Shown: positions 1 to 6,092 of the stretch, piece by piece
Numbering within the stretch: the stretch's first letter is position 1
Layout: each line of letters opens with the position of its first letter
Source of the DNA: Candidatus Zhuqueibacterota bacterium 4484_188
GTDB lineage: Bacteria > Calditrichota > Calditrichia > RBG-13-44-9
Reading direction: 5' to 3'
Assembly (NCBI GenBank): GCA_002049825.1
Contig: MVCZ01000020.1
Span: 1 to 9,948, forward strand
DNA length: 9,948 nucleotides
The notes under the pieces: model-generated
The model's database searches: none
What the model saw: only the letters and a program-made list of their open reading frames with translations
What the model was told of the DNA's origin: nothing
Position numbers and translations under genes: made by a program

Positions 1-1455
1 CCGTCGCCGGTAAAATCGCGTTTGGCGTCCACCGCCTCAAAATCGCCCAGACCGTAGCTGTTAGGATCATCCGTGCCGTACTGCCAAAGCATTTCGCCGT
101 TAGTGCCGTTGACGGCGTACACATGTTCATTGCCGCCACCGGTGGCGATTACTACATCGTTGTAACCGTCGCCGTTTAAATCCGAAGCAATATCGATGGC
201 ATCCTGCACGCCATAGTCCCAAGTTTGCCCGATGGAGCCAGCGCTGTAATTGCTGATATAGGTGTTAAACGACCAGAGGGTGTCGGGTGTGCCGCTGCTG
301 TTTCCGTCCAGGCACAGCAGCCAGTAATTTTCCGTGGCAATCACCACTTCACCCACGCCGTCGCCGTTAATATCGTTGATGGTCTGTAAACCGTCAACCT
401 CGTAATCCTGCGAACTTCCCGATCGCGGATTGTCCGGCACCTGGTAATTCCAGAAAACATACCCGGTGGTGTAATCATCTAAAATGCCCCTGCCGCTTAG
501 TGAAACCGACACGAATGGGTTCGCGGGATCGTTTGAGCCGACCAAAAGTGTATCCAGGTATGTCAGGGTGTCAGTTGGCAGAAACGATACCGTAACACTA
601 ACCGTGTCATTAGGAACAATGACAATCGGTAGTCCGCTAAAGCCCGACACACTGAAGGCGGGATTGTTCAAAATCAGGTCAACAATTTCCAGGTTCTGGT
701 TGCCGGTATTGGCGATGCGCAACCGCCAGTTTGCTTTGCCGTCTGCCGCTACCCACACGTTTCCGAAATCGTGACTGGAGGCACTCAGCCAGATGGTCGG
801 GTTGGCAAACTGCCCCTGACCGCTGAGCGGTACCTGTACTACCGGGTCAACCGGGTCGTTGGAATGGATGGTCATGCGGTTCCCAGGTTCTGAACATTAA
901 AAGAGTAAGTTAGCGTATCGCCCACCGAAACCAGACCGAAATCCAGCGAAGTAACCGGCAGGAAGATATCCGGCGTACCGCCGCTAATGTCAATCTGGTA
1001 AATCTCGCTGTTGGTACTATTGTATTTAACCAGCCAGAGGTATTGGCCGTCCCAGGTCATATCCCGCGGCCGGTCTATCGGATTGCGGATGAACGTGCCA
1101 GTGTAAGTTAAAGTAACCGGGTCGTACTGGTAAATTTCGTCGCGGGTATTGCCGTAGCCCGAATCTTCCGCGCACCAGATGAATTGACCGTCGAAAGCCA
1201 CCCCCATTGGCTGTTCGCCCTGAGTGACAATGGTTGCCTGTGGCGTTCCGTTTGCAGTATCGATTTTGGTCAGCACACCTTCGGGAGTCGATCCGTAATA
1301 ATTGCTGAACCAGAGATACCCGTCAGCAAAAGTGATTCCACCAATATCGCAGGGATGGTTTTAATCACGCCACGGTTGCCTGCTAGCGCGAACTGCACCG
1401 ACATCAAGAACAAAATGAGTATGGTAAGTAGTCCTTTAAAGATTTTACTTTGCAT
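1..1455 (-). pseudogene. Secreted beta-propeller/ASH/FG-GAP repeat protein, 5' part, broken by two frame changes
   Basis: Conceptual extracellular protein read in three successive frames and open through the left edge. The start is ATG at 1455, because AGGAGG at 1466-1461 lies 5 nt upstream. It encodes a clear Sec signal peptide (MQSKIFKG, a Leu/Ile-rich core, then QFALA before GNRG). After a frame change near 1350-1362 come propeller-like repeats (ADGYLWFSNY, FDGQFIWCAED, WDGQYLWLVKY). A first ASH/choice-of-anchor domain then begins (LDFGLVSVGDT...NVQNLGTA) and hits TGA at 874-872. The third frame resumes with MTIHSNDPVDPVVQVPLSGQG, followed by a complete second ASH domain (HDFGNVWV...VGSNDPANPFVSVSLSGRG). 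FG-GAP/VCBS-like repeats follow, with calcium-loop motifs DINGDG and DLNGDG, and a PQQ-type strand (VYAVNGTNGEMLWQYG). Such proteins are usually surface-attached or secreted; no sorting domain is visible because the C-terminus lies outside the window. Domain calls are strong. Whether the gene is dead or mis-assembled is open. Confidence 0.8.
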
Positions 1456-1460
1456 GATGA

Positions 1461-1466
1461 CCTCCT
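1461..1466 (-). promoter_or_regulatory. Ribosome binding site AGGAGG that sets the start of the secreted protein
   Basis: Perfect AGGAGG on the minus strand, 5 nt before ATG 1455. It rules out the upstream in-frame ATG at 1473, which would place the site inside the coding sequence and add residues ahead of the signal peptide. Confidence 0.75.
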
Positions 1467-1497
1467 GTATCATTTTTTCCTTTCACTTTCGCTATAA

Positions 1498-1525
1498 ATC
1501 ATAGAAATGTAATAAACAATTGCAG
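1498..1525 (-). promoter_or_regulatory. Weak sigma70-like promoter candidate for the secreted-protein gene
   Basis: On the minus strand, CTGCAA (1525-1520) and TATGAT (1503-1498) are separated by 16 nt. TATGAT matches the -10 consensus at five of six positions; the -35 match is poor. It would give a leader of roughly 35 nt before ATG 1455. AT-rich DNA offers such matches by chance, so this is only a candidate. Confidence 0.22.
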
Positions 1526-1545
1526 GTAAGGAAACTCTTGCAATT
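1518..1545. repeat. 7-bp inverted repeat upstream of the secreted-protein gene
   Basis: AATTGCA (1518-1524) and TGCAATT (1539-1545) are perfect inverted arms separated by 14 nt, followed on the plus strand by TTT. The element overlaps the -35 candidate of the minus-strand gene. It could be an operator or a weak AT-rich hairpin; it may also be chance. Confidence 0.3.
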
Positions 1546-1686
1546 TTTAATATCGATTTTTTAAAAAGAACAATCCTTACAGGCAAATTCAAGGAAATTA
1601 ATATTTTATTGCACCGTGGGAGCAAACTCCCGTTTACGACACCTGGCGCCAGGGTTGAAAATCGTTCCCTGCCCACGGAATGTTTC

Positions 1687-1707
1687 CAACGGGGTTGAAC
1701 CCCGTTG
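1687..1707. repeat. Perfect 10-bp hairpin in the repeat cluster
   Basis: CAACGGGGTT, a single central G, then AACCCCGTTG: a near-continuous palindrome. Neither side carries a T-run, so it is not a standard rho-independent terminator. It would be very stable as a cruciform or RNA hairpin and is the strongest unit of the cluster. Confidence 0.75.
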
Positions 1708-1757
1708 TCTACCGGATTGGAAAAACATGGGGAATTATTTGAACTCGGTAGACAACG
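1703..1757. repeat. 12-bp perfect inverted repeat, 31-nt spacer
   Basis: CGTTGTCTACCG (1703-1714) is the exact reverse complement of CGGTAGACAACG (1746-1757). The left arm overlaps the right arm of the preceding hairpin, so the two structures are mutually exclusive. The spacer has no coding signal. The size and symmetry suggest two head-to-head copies of one repeat unit. Confidence 0.7.
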
Positions 1758-1838
1758 CAGTTGAAAAATCGTTCGCCAATAAAAAAGGACATTCGCCGAC
1801 AGCTACCGGATCGCAAGCCAAATACAACTGCACAAGCT

Positions 1839-2288
1839 TTATCTATTTTCCGCTTTCAATTTTGTCAGGTAGGATTCCATCTTTTGGTAAATGGGCAAAA
1901 TCTGCTCCTGACGCTGTTCGTGGGTGAGCACCAGTTTCCTCCGGAGGTAGTAGCGATTCCGGATTTCACGCACCTGCTGTTCTTCGACCCGCAAGGATTG
2001 CAATATTGAGAGCAATTGGGTCGAATCCGGGTTTTCCGCCATAAGTGCCTTCCAAAATCGTAACCGCTTTTCGGTTGATCTCACTTGAATGGGTATAAGT
2101 TCATTTCTTTGTTGGGCATATAAATTATCCAACTTTTTTTTCTGGGCAGGTGTTAACGGATGTTTATATATTTTTTTTGCTTTTACTTCCGGCAAAGACT
2201 CGGAAGGAACCAGAAAAGAAAAAATCAGGAAAGTGCTGATTACAATAATATTAAAAATAAGGGAAATATAAAAATATTTTTTCCACAC
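1839..2288 (-). CDS. Membrane-anchored periplasmic LTxxQ protein (Spy/CpxP/CnrX-like)
   Basis: A 149-residue protein with one N-terminal hydrophobic segment (about 6-27, an uncleaved anchor or signal) and a charged helical periplasmic domain. It carries two LTxxQ motifs, LTPAQ (45-49) and LTHEQ (121-125), in the spacing seen in the Spy/CpxP/ZraP/CnrX helical-hairpin group. Family members are periplasmic chaperones or sensors of misfolded protein or metal; CnrX controls an ECF sigma factor with its membrane anti-sigma factor. No His/Cys-rich metal site is evident, so a metal ligand cannot be named. The start is GTG 2288, one base after the upstream gene's TAA. The in-frame GTG at 2300 is part of the GGAGG ribosome binding site (2304-2300) and is unlikely to be used. 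Third gene of the sigma operon; probably senses envelope stress and acts through the preceding membrane protein. Confidence 0.75.
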   Translation of the reverse strand: MWKKYFYISLIFNIIVISTFLIFSFLVPSESLPEVKAKKIYKHPLTPAQKKKLDNLYAQQRNELIPIQVRSTEKRLRFWKALMAENPDSTQLLSILQSLRVEEQQVREIRNRYYLRRKLVLTHEQRQEQILPIYQKMESYLTKLKAENR

Positions 2289-2289
2289 G

Positions 2290-2700
2290 TTAAAATCCAC
2301 CTCCGTTGAAATTATTCAGATACTTGCTCATGCTAAGCATATCTACCGATTCGTCCGAAAACCCGGTCTCAAAGGGAATTTCCTGCGTTGAACCGCTTCC
2401 ACCGGCAGAAGCAGAACAGGGATAAATCCGGGTGCAGAAATTGTCCGAAAGTTCTTTACCGATAAAGATTCCGGAACCAATAACCAGCAGCAGCATGAGC
2501 GGAAAAGCAACTTTCAGCGCCCGATACAATTTCCTGCGCAGGAGCATTCCGGTAATCCAATCCGAATTTTGCCGGAGCCGGGTGTGAATTCTGGTCCAAA
2601 GATACGGCGGGGCACTCACTTTCTGCCGTTCATCAAAATAATCGAAAACCCAATCGTATTGCCCCTGGTCTTTTTCTCTACTAATAATTCGAAATTTCAT
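2290..2700 (-). CDS. Single-pass membrane protein in the anti-sigma position
   Basis: A 136-residue protein downstream of the ECF sigma gene. A cytoplasmic N-terminal part (1-60, including DWVFDYFDERQ and APPYLWTRIHTRL) precedes one strong transmembrane helix (about 62-80). The periplasmic tail is Gly/Ser-rich with two cysteines (89, 95) and ends NNFNGGGF. That topology and position fit an anti-sigma factor that holds the sigma factor at the inner membrane. The zinc-binding HxxxCxxC motif of ZAS-type anti-sigma factors is absent, so it is either a divergent or zinc-free type or another accessory protein. GGAGGA at 2710-2705 favours the second of two adjacent ATGs (2700, spacing 4 nt) over ATG 2703 (1 nt). 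Longer upstream in-frame starts would overlap the sigma gene and lack a binding site. The gap after the sigma gene is 67 nt. Confidence 0.65.
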   Translation of the reverse strand: MKFRIISREKDQGQYDWVFDYFDERQKVSAPPYLWTRIHTRLRQNSDWITGMLLRRKLYRALKVAFPLMLLLVIGSGIFIGKELSDNFCTRIYPCSASAGGSGSTQEIPFETGFSDESVDMLSMSKYLNNFNGGGF

Positions 2701-2704
2701 CATT

Positions 2705-2710
2705 TCCTCC
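2705..2710 (-). promoter_or_regulatory. Ribosome binding site GGAGGA of the putative anti-sigma gene
   Basis: A strong purine-rich site just before the ATGATG pair. Its spacing selects ATG 2700 and excludes the long upstream extension that would reach back to 2868 inside the sigma gene. Confidence 0.7.
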
Positions 2711-2767
2711 CAAATAGCGATATATTTATTTAACAATCCGACTAAAAAAAACTTGCTGGTAATTCGC

Positions 2768-3343
2768 TCATTTTTCCGGTTTTCCGCCGAGCAATTTTGC
2801 CAACGATTTTTTTGCCCGGAAAATTCGCGATTCCACCGAACTGAGGCTGGTATCCAACACCTCGGCAATTTCCAGATAAGAGAGTTCCATGTAATAATAC
2901 AGGATAATCACATGCCGCTGGTTTTCCGGCAACTGTCCGATCAGCCGCTGAATACGTTGAGTATCCTGGGTGTTGATCAATTGCGTCTCCGGGCTCACCT
3001 CCGGTGCGGGATAATCTATCTCCGAGTGACCGGACTCATTTCTGTCGGATTTTTCCAGCGGCTGGAAACTTACCTTTTGTCTTCGACGGATAATATTCAG
3101 GCAGTGATTCATCCCGATGCGGAACAACCAGGTTTTAAACTGCGCCTTGGGTTCCCAGGAAGGTAACGCCTGGAACGCCTTGATAAAAACTTCCTGCACC
3201 GCATCTTCCGCCTCTTCCCGGTTATTCAAATAACGAAAACAAAGCGTCATGATATCGTCGGTATACCGTTCAACCAGAATTCGGTAAGCATCTAAATTGC
3301 CCTTGAGAATGCTCTTGATTATTTCAATCTCGGATTGTGCCAT
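2768..3343 (-). CDS. ECF-type RNA polymerase sigma factor (RpoE/sigma70 family)
   Basis: A 191-residue sigma factor with both ECF domains. Region 2 spans about 23-92 (YLNNREEAEDAVQEVFIKAFQ, then FKTWLFRIGMNHCLNIIRRR), covering the core-binding and -10 recognition helices. Region 4 spans about 127-186 (LPENQRHVIILYYYMELSYLEIAEVLDTSLSSVESRIFRAKKSL), the -35 recognising helix-turn-helix. Length and linker are normal for the family. ATG 3343 begins MAQSEIEIIKSILKG, the usual N-terminus; an AGGA lies about 13 nt upstream, which is rather far. It heads a minus-strand operon with a membrane protein and an LTxxQ periplasmic protein and faces the TonB receptor gene with no gap, so the receptor module is a candidate target. 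The target regulon is inferred. Confidence 0.93.
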   Translation of the reverse strand: MAQSEIEIIKSILKGNLDAYRILVERYTDDIMTLCFRYLNNREEAEDAVQEVFIKAFQALPSWEPKAQFKTWLFRIGMNHCLNIIRRRQKVSFQPLEKSDRNESGHSEIDYPAPEVSPETQLINTQDTQRIQRLIGQLPENQRHVIILYYYMELSYLEIAEVLDTSLSSVESRIFRAKKSLAKLLGGKPEK

Positions 3344-6077
3344 ACGAGCAAAAAAGTCCTATTTACTTAACAGTTCGGCATTCAGCCAGAAACAAACCGG
3401 AACACTGAATGGCACGGTAATCGATTTTAACTCCGAAAAGCCTTTGCCAAATGTGTTGCTCAAAATAGAAGGCACTACAATTTCATCCCACACCGCAAAA
3501 GACGGTTCCTTCAATATTCCCAACATCCCGGTTGGAAAGTATAGCTTAATCTGCTTAAAAAGTAATTATTACAGCAGCGTCAGCGATCCGGTCGAAATCC
3601 GGGTTAAAAAAATTTCCACTATTACCCTGAAGATGCTTCCCGGTGATCCCGAGAAATATCTCTATTTTTCCATCGGCGGCATTACCGTTACCGCCGAGCG
3701 CGACCTGATTCCCGAGACACACGAAACCATCCACAAAATTTCTTCAGGCGAGATCGAGCACATGCAGGCAACCAACCTGGGCGACATCCTGGACCTGATT
3801 CCCGGGATTGAGCGGAAGAACCAACCGGGGTTGCAGTCCCAGTCGCACATTGCCCTGCGCGGTGCCAGTACCGAAGGCACCACAGACACACCGGACATTT
3901 TCGGAACACGGGTGATTGTGGATGACATACCGCTCTCCAACAATGCCAATCTGAATACCGGCGACGGCGTTGGTTATGGTACAAATGTCAAATCGAACGC
4001 TGAAACCGGCATTGATCTCAGATTTCTCCCGGCAGACAATGTAAAGGAAGTAGAAGTGATTGCCGGTGTTCCTTCGGTGGAATACGGCGATGTAACCAGC
4101 GGAATTGTGAAAGTCAAAACCAAATCTTCTGCCGACCCACTGCGCTTAAAAGCAAAAAACAATCCCGATACCCGGGAAGTCAATTTCGGCGGTGGATTTG
4201 ACCTGGGAAAAAACACCGTTATGAATTTTAATATCAACAACGCCTACAGCCTGCGGGACTTGCGTCTGGACGGCGATGAAGTGTACCGCCTGAACCTGCA
4301 AAGTATTTTTACCCACAAACTGATGGGCAAAAAATTGCTCCTGAAAGAAAAAGCCGGTTTCACTCGTTTCTTCGAAGATTATTCGGTAAAAGAGGACCCG
4401 CTGGCGACGGTGGCATACAATCACGACTATAAAATTACTTACGGACAAACGGCAACTTACAAATTTAACCGCAAATCTTCGTTGTATTTCCGGGGATTTA
4501 TCAATTACACCCGCCGGAAAAGTTACAAACGCAAACTGAATGTAATCGATCCATCCTACGTAACCGATCGCCGGGTAAACGGCACCCAGAAGGGCGTGTT
4601 TCGCGCCAGTTCGTATTCTTACCGGATTACCACCACCGGCAAAGAATATAATGCCGGTCTGAAATTCAACTTCAGGTACCGCTACATTCATCATGGAATT
4701 ATTCATAACCTGTTGGCAGGTTCGGAATACCTGTACGACGGCAATAAAGGCGAAGGAAAACAGTTCGATCCCTTGTTTCCCATTTCCATTAAATCGGGTT
4801 TGCGACCGCGTTCCTTCGACGAGGTGCCCAGTTTTAACCAACTGAGTATTTACCTGGAAGACCGTATTTCCCGCAAAATTTTTGTTCCGATTACCCTGAC
4901 ACTTGGACTGCGGGGCGAAGCCTACAACCCGCAGGGATTCGGCGGCGAAAATATCGTCAAAAGTCAGAACGGCACCTTCTGGAACCCCCGGGCAGGCATC
5001 AAATTGAAGCTGCGAAACAATCTGCAAATCCGCGGCTCCTACGGAATTTCCTCCAAAGCGCCGGCTTTAGCCAGTATCTACCCTGACCCGGTGTATGTGG
5101 ATGTTCAGGAGTACGGACGCGGTGGGCTGGACACTCTGATTACAACCTATGTATATCACCTGAATAACGAAAATCTCCAGGGGTACACCCAGAAAAAATT
5201 TGAACTCTCACTCGATTACAAAATCAAAAATGTGGGGCTGAGTTTAAACGGTTTTCAGCAGGAAACCAAAAACACACCCAAAAGTGTGCATCTTCCCTAC
5301 GTGAGGCGGGTCTATTCCTGGCCGAACTGGCCCTCGCCCGAGGGGAAAATACTGGAATCGGAAGAAAATTTAACGCTGTCTGATTATCATGTGGTTCAAA
5401 ACCTGGGATGGGTCAAGCGGCAGGGGCTTGAACTCGTGCTGAAAACACAGCGAATCCCCTGGCTTAATATGATTTTCAGAATCAGCGGTTCCTACACATT
5501 TAAAAGATACGGCTCTAATCCATCGCTCGGCGTGTCGAGTCCCCGGCAAATTACCGTGGTTTCCGGCAGCGACACCACGCAGCATGATTTGTTTCCCATC
5601 TACCCTCCTTTTAGCGGCTGGCGAAAACGGCTGATCTTGAATTACAACATCGATTACATTAATAAACCATTAGGCATCTGGCTCACCTTTACTATGTATC
5701 ATAAAGCCTATGAAAACTACCTGTACGCCGACTACCCCGAAAGTTTTCGCCGGGCAACCGGGTACTACGAAAACGGCAAATATTATACGCTTTCTCCCGG
5801 TCAGGCGGAATCCTGGGGCTTAAAGGCAAATTTTGAACCAACTGATCTGCTTACCTTTCGCTACCCATCCACCTTTTATTTTAATCTCACCGTCAGCAAA
5901 AATATTTACGAAGGAATGGAAATATCACTCTTTCTCAATAATGTTTTTAATTCTCGAAATTATTATACCGATAAAAAAGATATTCTTCACGCGGCAAACC
6001 CGGAGATATTTTACGGTATCGAATTTAGCATGAGAGCGTTGCCTTTTGCCAAATTCATCGCTCATCATTTGTTTTAA
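3309..6077 (+). CDS. TonB-dependent outer-membrane receptor with carboxypeptidase-regulatory-like domain
   Basis: A large outer-membrane receptor for energised uptake of an unknown substrate. Numbering residues from the first in-frame start (TTG 3297), a carboxypeptidase-regulatory-like beta-sandwich covers about 34-113 (GTLNGTVIDFNSEKPLPNVLL...DGSFNIPNIPVGKY). A TonB-box-like GGITVTAER lies at 127-135 and the plug at about 140-276 (LGDILDLIPGIERK, ALRGASTEG, RVIVDDIPLSN, VEYGDVTSGIVKVKT). The rest is a 22-strand-type barrel ending in aromatic FIAHHLF. The start is unresolved: in-frame starts (TTG 3297, ATG 3309) lie inside the sigma gene on the other strand. The residues before the mature domain read RAKKSYLLNSSAFSQ, which looks like a signal peptide missing most of its hydrophobic core. 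ATG 3309 is given as a placeholder. First gene of a three-gene operon. Confidence 0.92.
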   Translation: MLLIISISDCAIRAKKSYLLNSSAFSQKQTGTLNGTVIDFNSEKPLPNVLLKIEGTTISSHTAKDGSFNIPNIPVGKYSLICLKSNYYSSVSDPVEIRVKKISTITLKMLPGDPEKYLYFSIGGITVTAERDLIPETHETIHKISSGEIEHMQATNLGDILDLIPGIERKNQPGLQSQSHIALRGASTEGTTDTPDIFGTRVIVDDIPLSNNANLNTGDGVGYGTNVKSNAETGIDLRFLPADNVKEVEVIAGVPSVEYGDVTSGIVKVKTKSSADPLRLKAKNNPDTREVNFGGGFDLGKNTVMNFNINNAYSLRDLRLDGDEVYRLNLQSIFTHKLMGKKLLLKEKAGFTRFFEDYSVKEDPLATVAYNHDYKITYGQTATYKFNRKSSLYFRGFINYTRRKSYKRKLNVIDPSYVTDRRVNGTQKGVFRASSYSYRITTTGKEYNAGLKFNFRYRYIHHGIIHNLLAGSEYLYDGNKGEGKQFDPLFPISIKSGLRPRSFDEVPSFNQLSIYLEDRISRKIFVPITLTLGLRGEAYNPQGFGGENIVKSQNGTFWNPRAGIKLKLRNNLQIRGSYGISSKAPALASIYPDPVYVDVQEYGRGGLDTLITTYVYHLNNENLQGYTQKKFELSLDYKIKNVGLSLNGFQQETKNTPKSVHLPYVRRVYSWPNWPSPEGKILESEENLTLSDYHVVQNLGWVKRQGLELVLKTQRIPWLNMIFRISGSYTFKRYGSNPSLGVSSPRQITVVSGSDTTQHDLFPIYPPFSGWRKRLILNYNIDYINKPLGIWLTFTMYHKAYENYLYADYPESFRRATGYYENGKYYTLSPGQAESWGLKANFEPTDLLTFRYPSTFYFNLTVSKNIYEGMEISLFLNNVFNSRNYYTDKKDILHAANPEIFYGIEFSMRALPFAKFIAHHLF

Positions 6078-6092
6078 AACAGGGAAATAATC

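Larger units (their letters stand above)
1611..1776. repeat. Cluster of palindromes and short direct repeats, REP/BIME-like
   Basis: At least five symmetric elements are packed into about 165 nt. An outer pair CCGTGGG (1614-1620) and CCCACGG (1672-1678) encloses a GGGAG/CTCCC hairpin (1618-1622, 1627-1631, loop CAAA) and a perfect 12-bp palindrome CCTGGCGCCAGG (1642-1653). A 10-bp hairpin follows at 1687-1707, and a 12-bp inverted pair at 1703-1714 and 1746-1757. Direct repeats link the units: GTTGAAAATCGTTCC at about 1654-1668 resembles GTTGAAAAATCGTTCG at about 1760-1775, and CAACGGGGTTGAA (1687-1699) resembles CAACGCAGTTGAA (1753-1765). This architecture is typical of REP-type intergenic repeats mobilised by REP-associated Y1 transposases. 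No transposase is present here, so family membership is inferred. Confidence 0.65.
1474..1838. other. Non-coding gap between the secreted-protein gene and the LTxxQ gene
   Basis: This 365-nt stretch has no credible gene. Reading frames that cross it have no ribosome binding site and run through palindromes. Its first part (1474-1610) is AT-rich leader DNA with the promoter candidate and an inverted repeat. Its second part (1611-1776) is a cluster of palindromes. The last 60 nt show nothing recognisable, and no rho-independent terminator with a clear T-run follows the stop codon at 1839. Confidence 0.7.

Noticed and set aside
872..876. Programmed frameshift or stop-start coupling (CATGA) within the secreted protein
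   Set aside because: No slippery heptamer or downstream structure is seen, and the missing ASH core shows that lost sequence, not recoding, is the better explanation.
1470..1676. 68-residue open frame on the minus strand upstream of the secreted-protein gene
   Set aside because: It runs through the palindrome cluster and AT-rich leader, has no ribosome binding site, and its protein has no recognisable features.
1687..1757. Rho-independent terminator for the sigma operon
   Set aside because: The stems are strong, but neither strand shows a T-run after them, and the repeats among units fit a REP-like cluster better.
1611..1776. CRISPR array
   Set aside because: The repeats are unequal palindromes without regular repeat-spacer periodicity, and no cas gene is present.
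4146..5027. 293-residue open frame on the minus strand inside the receptor gene
   Set aside because: It is an antisense shadow of the strongly supported receptor frame, with no ribosome binding site and no recognisable domain.
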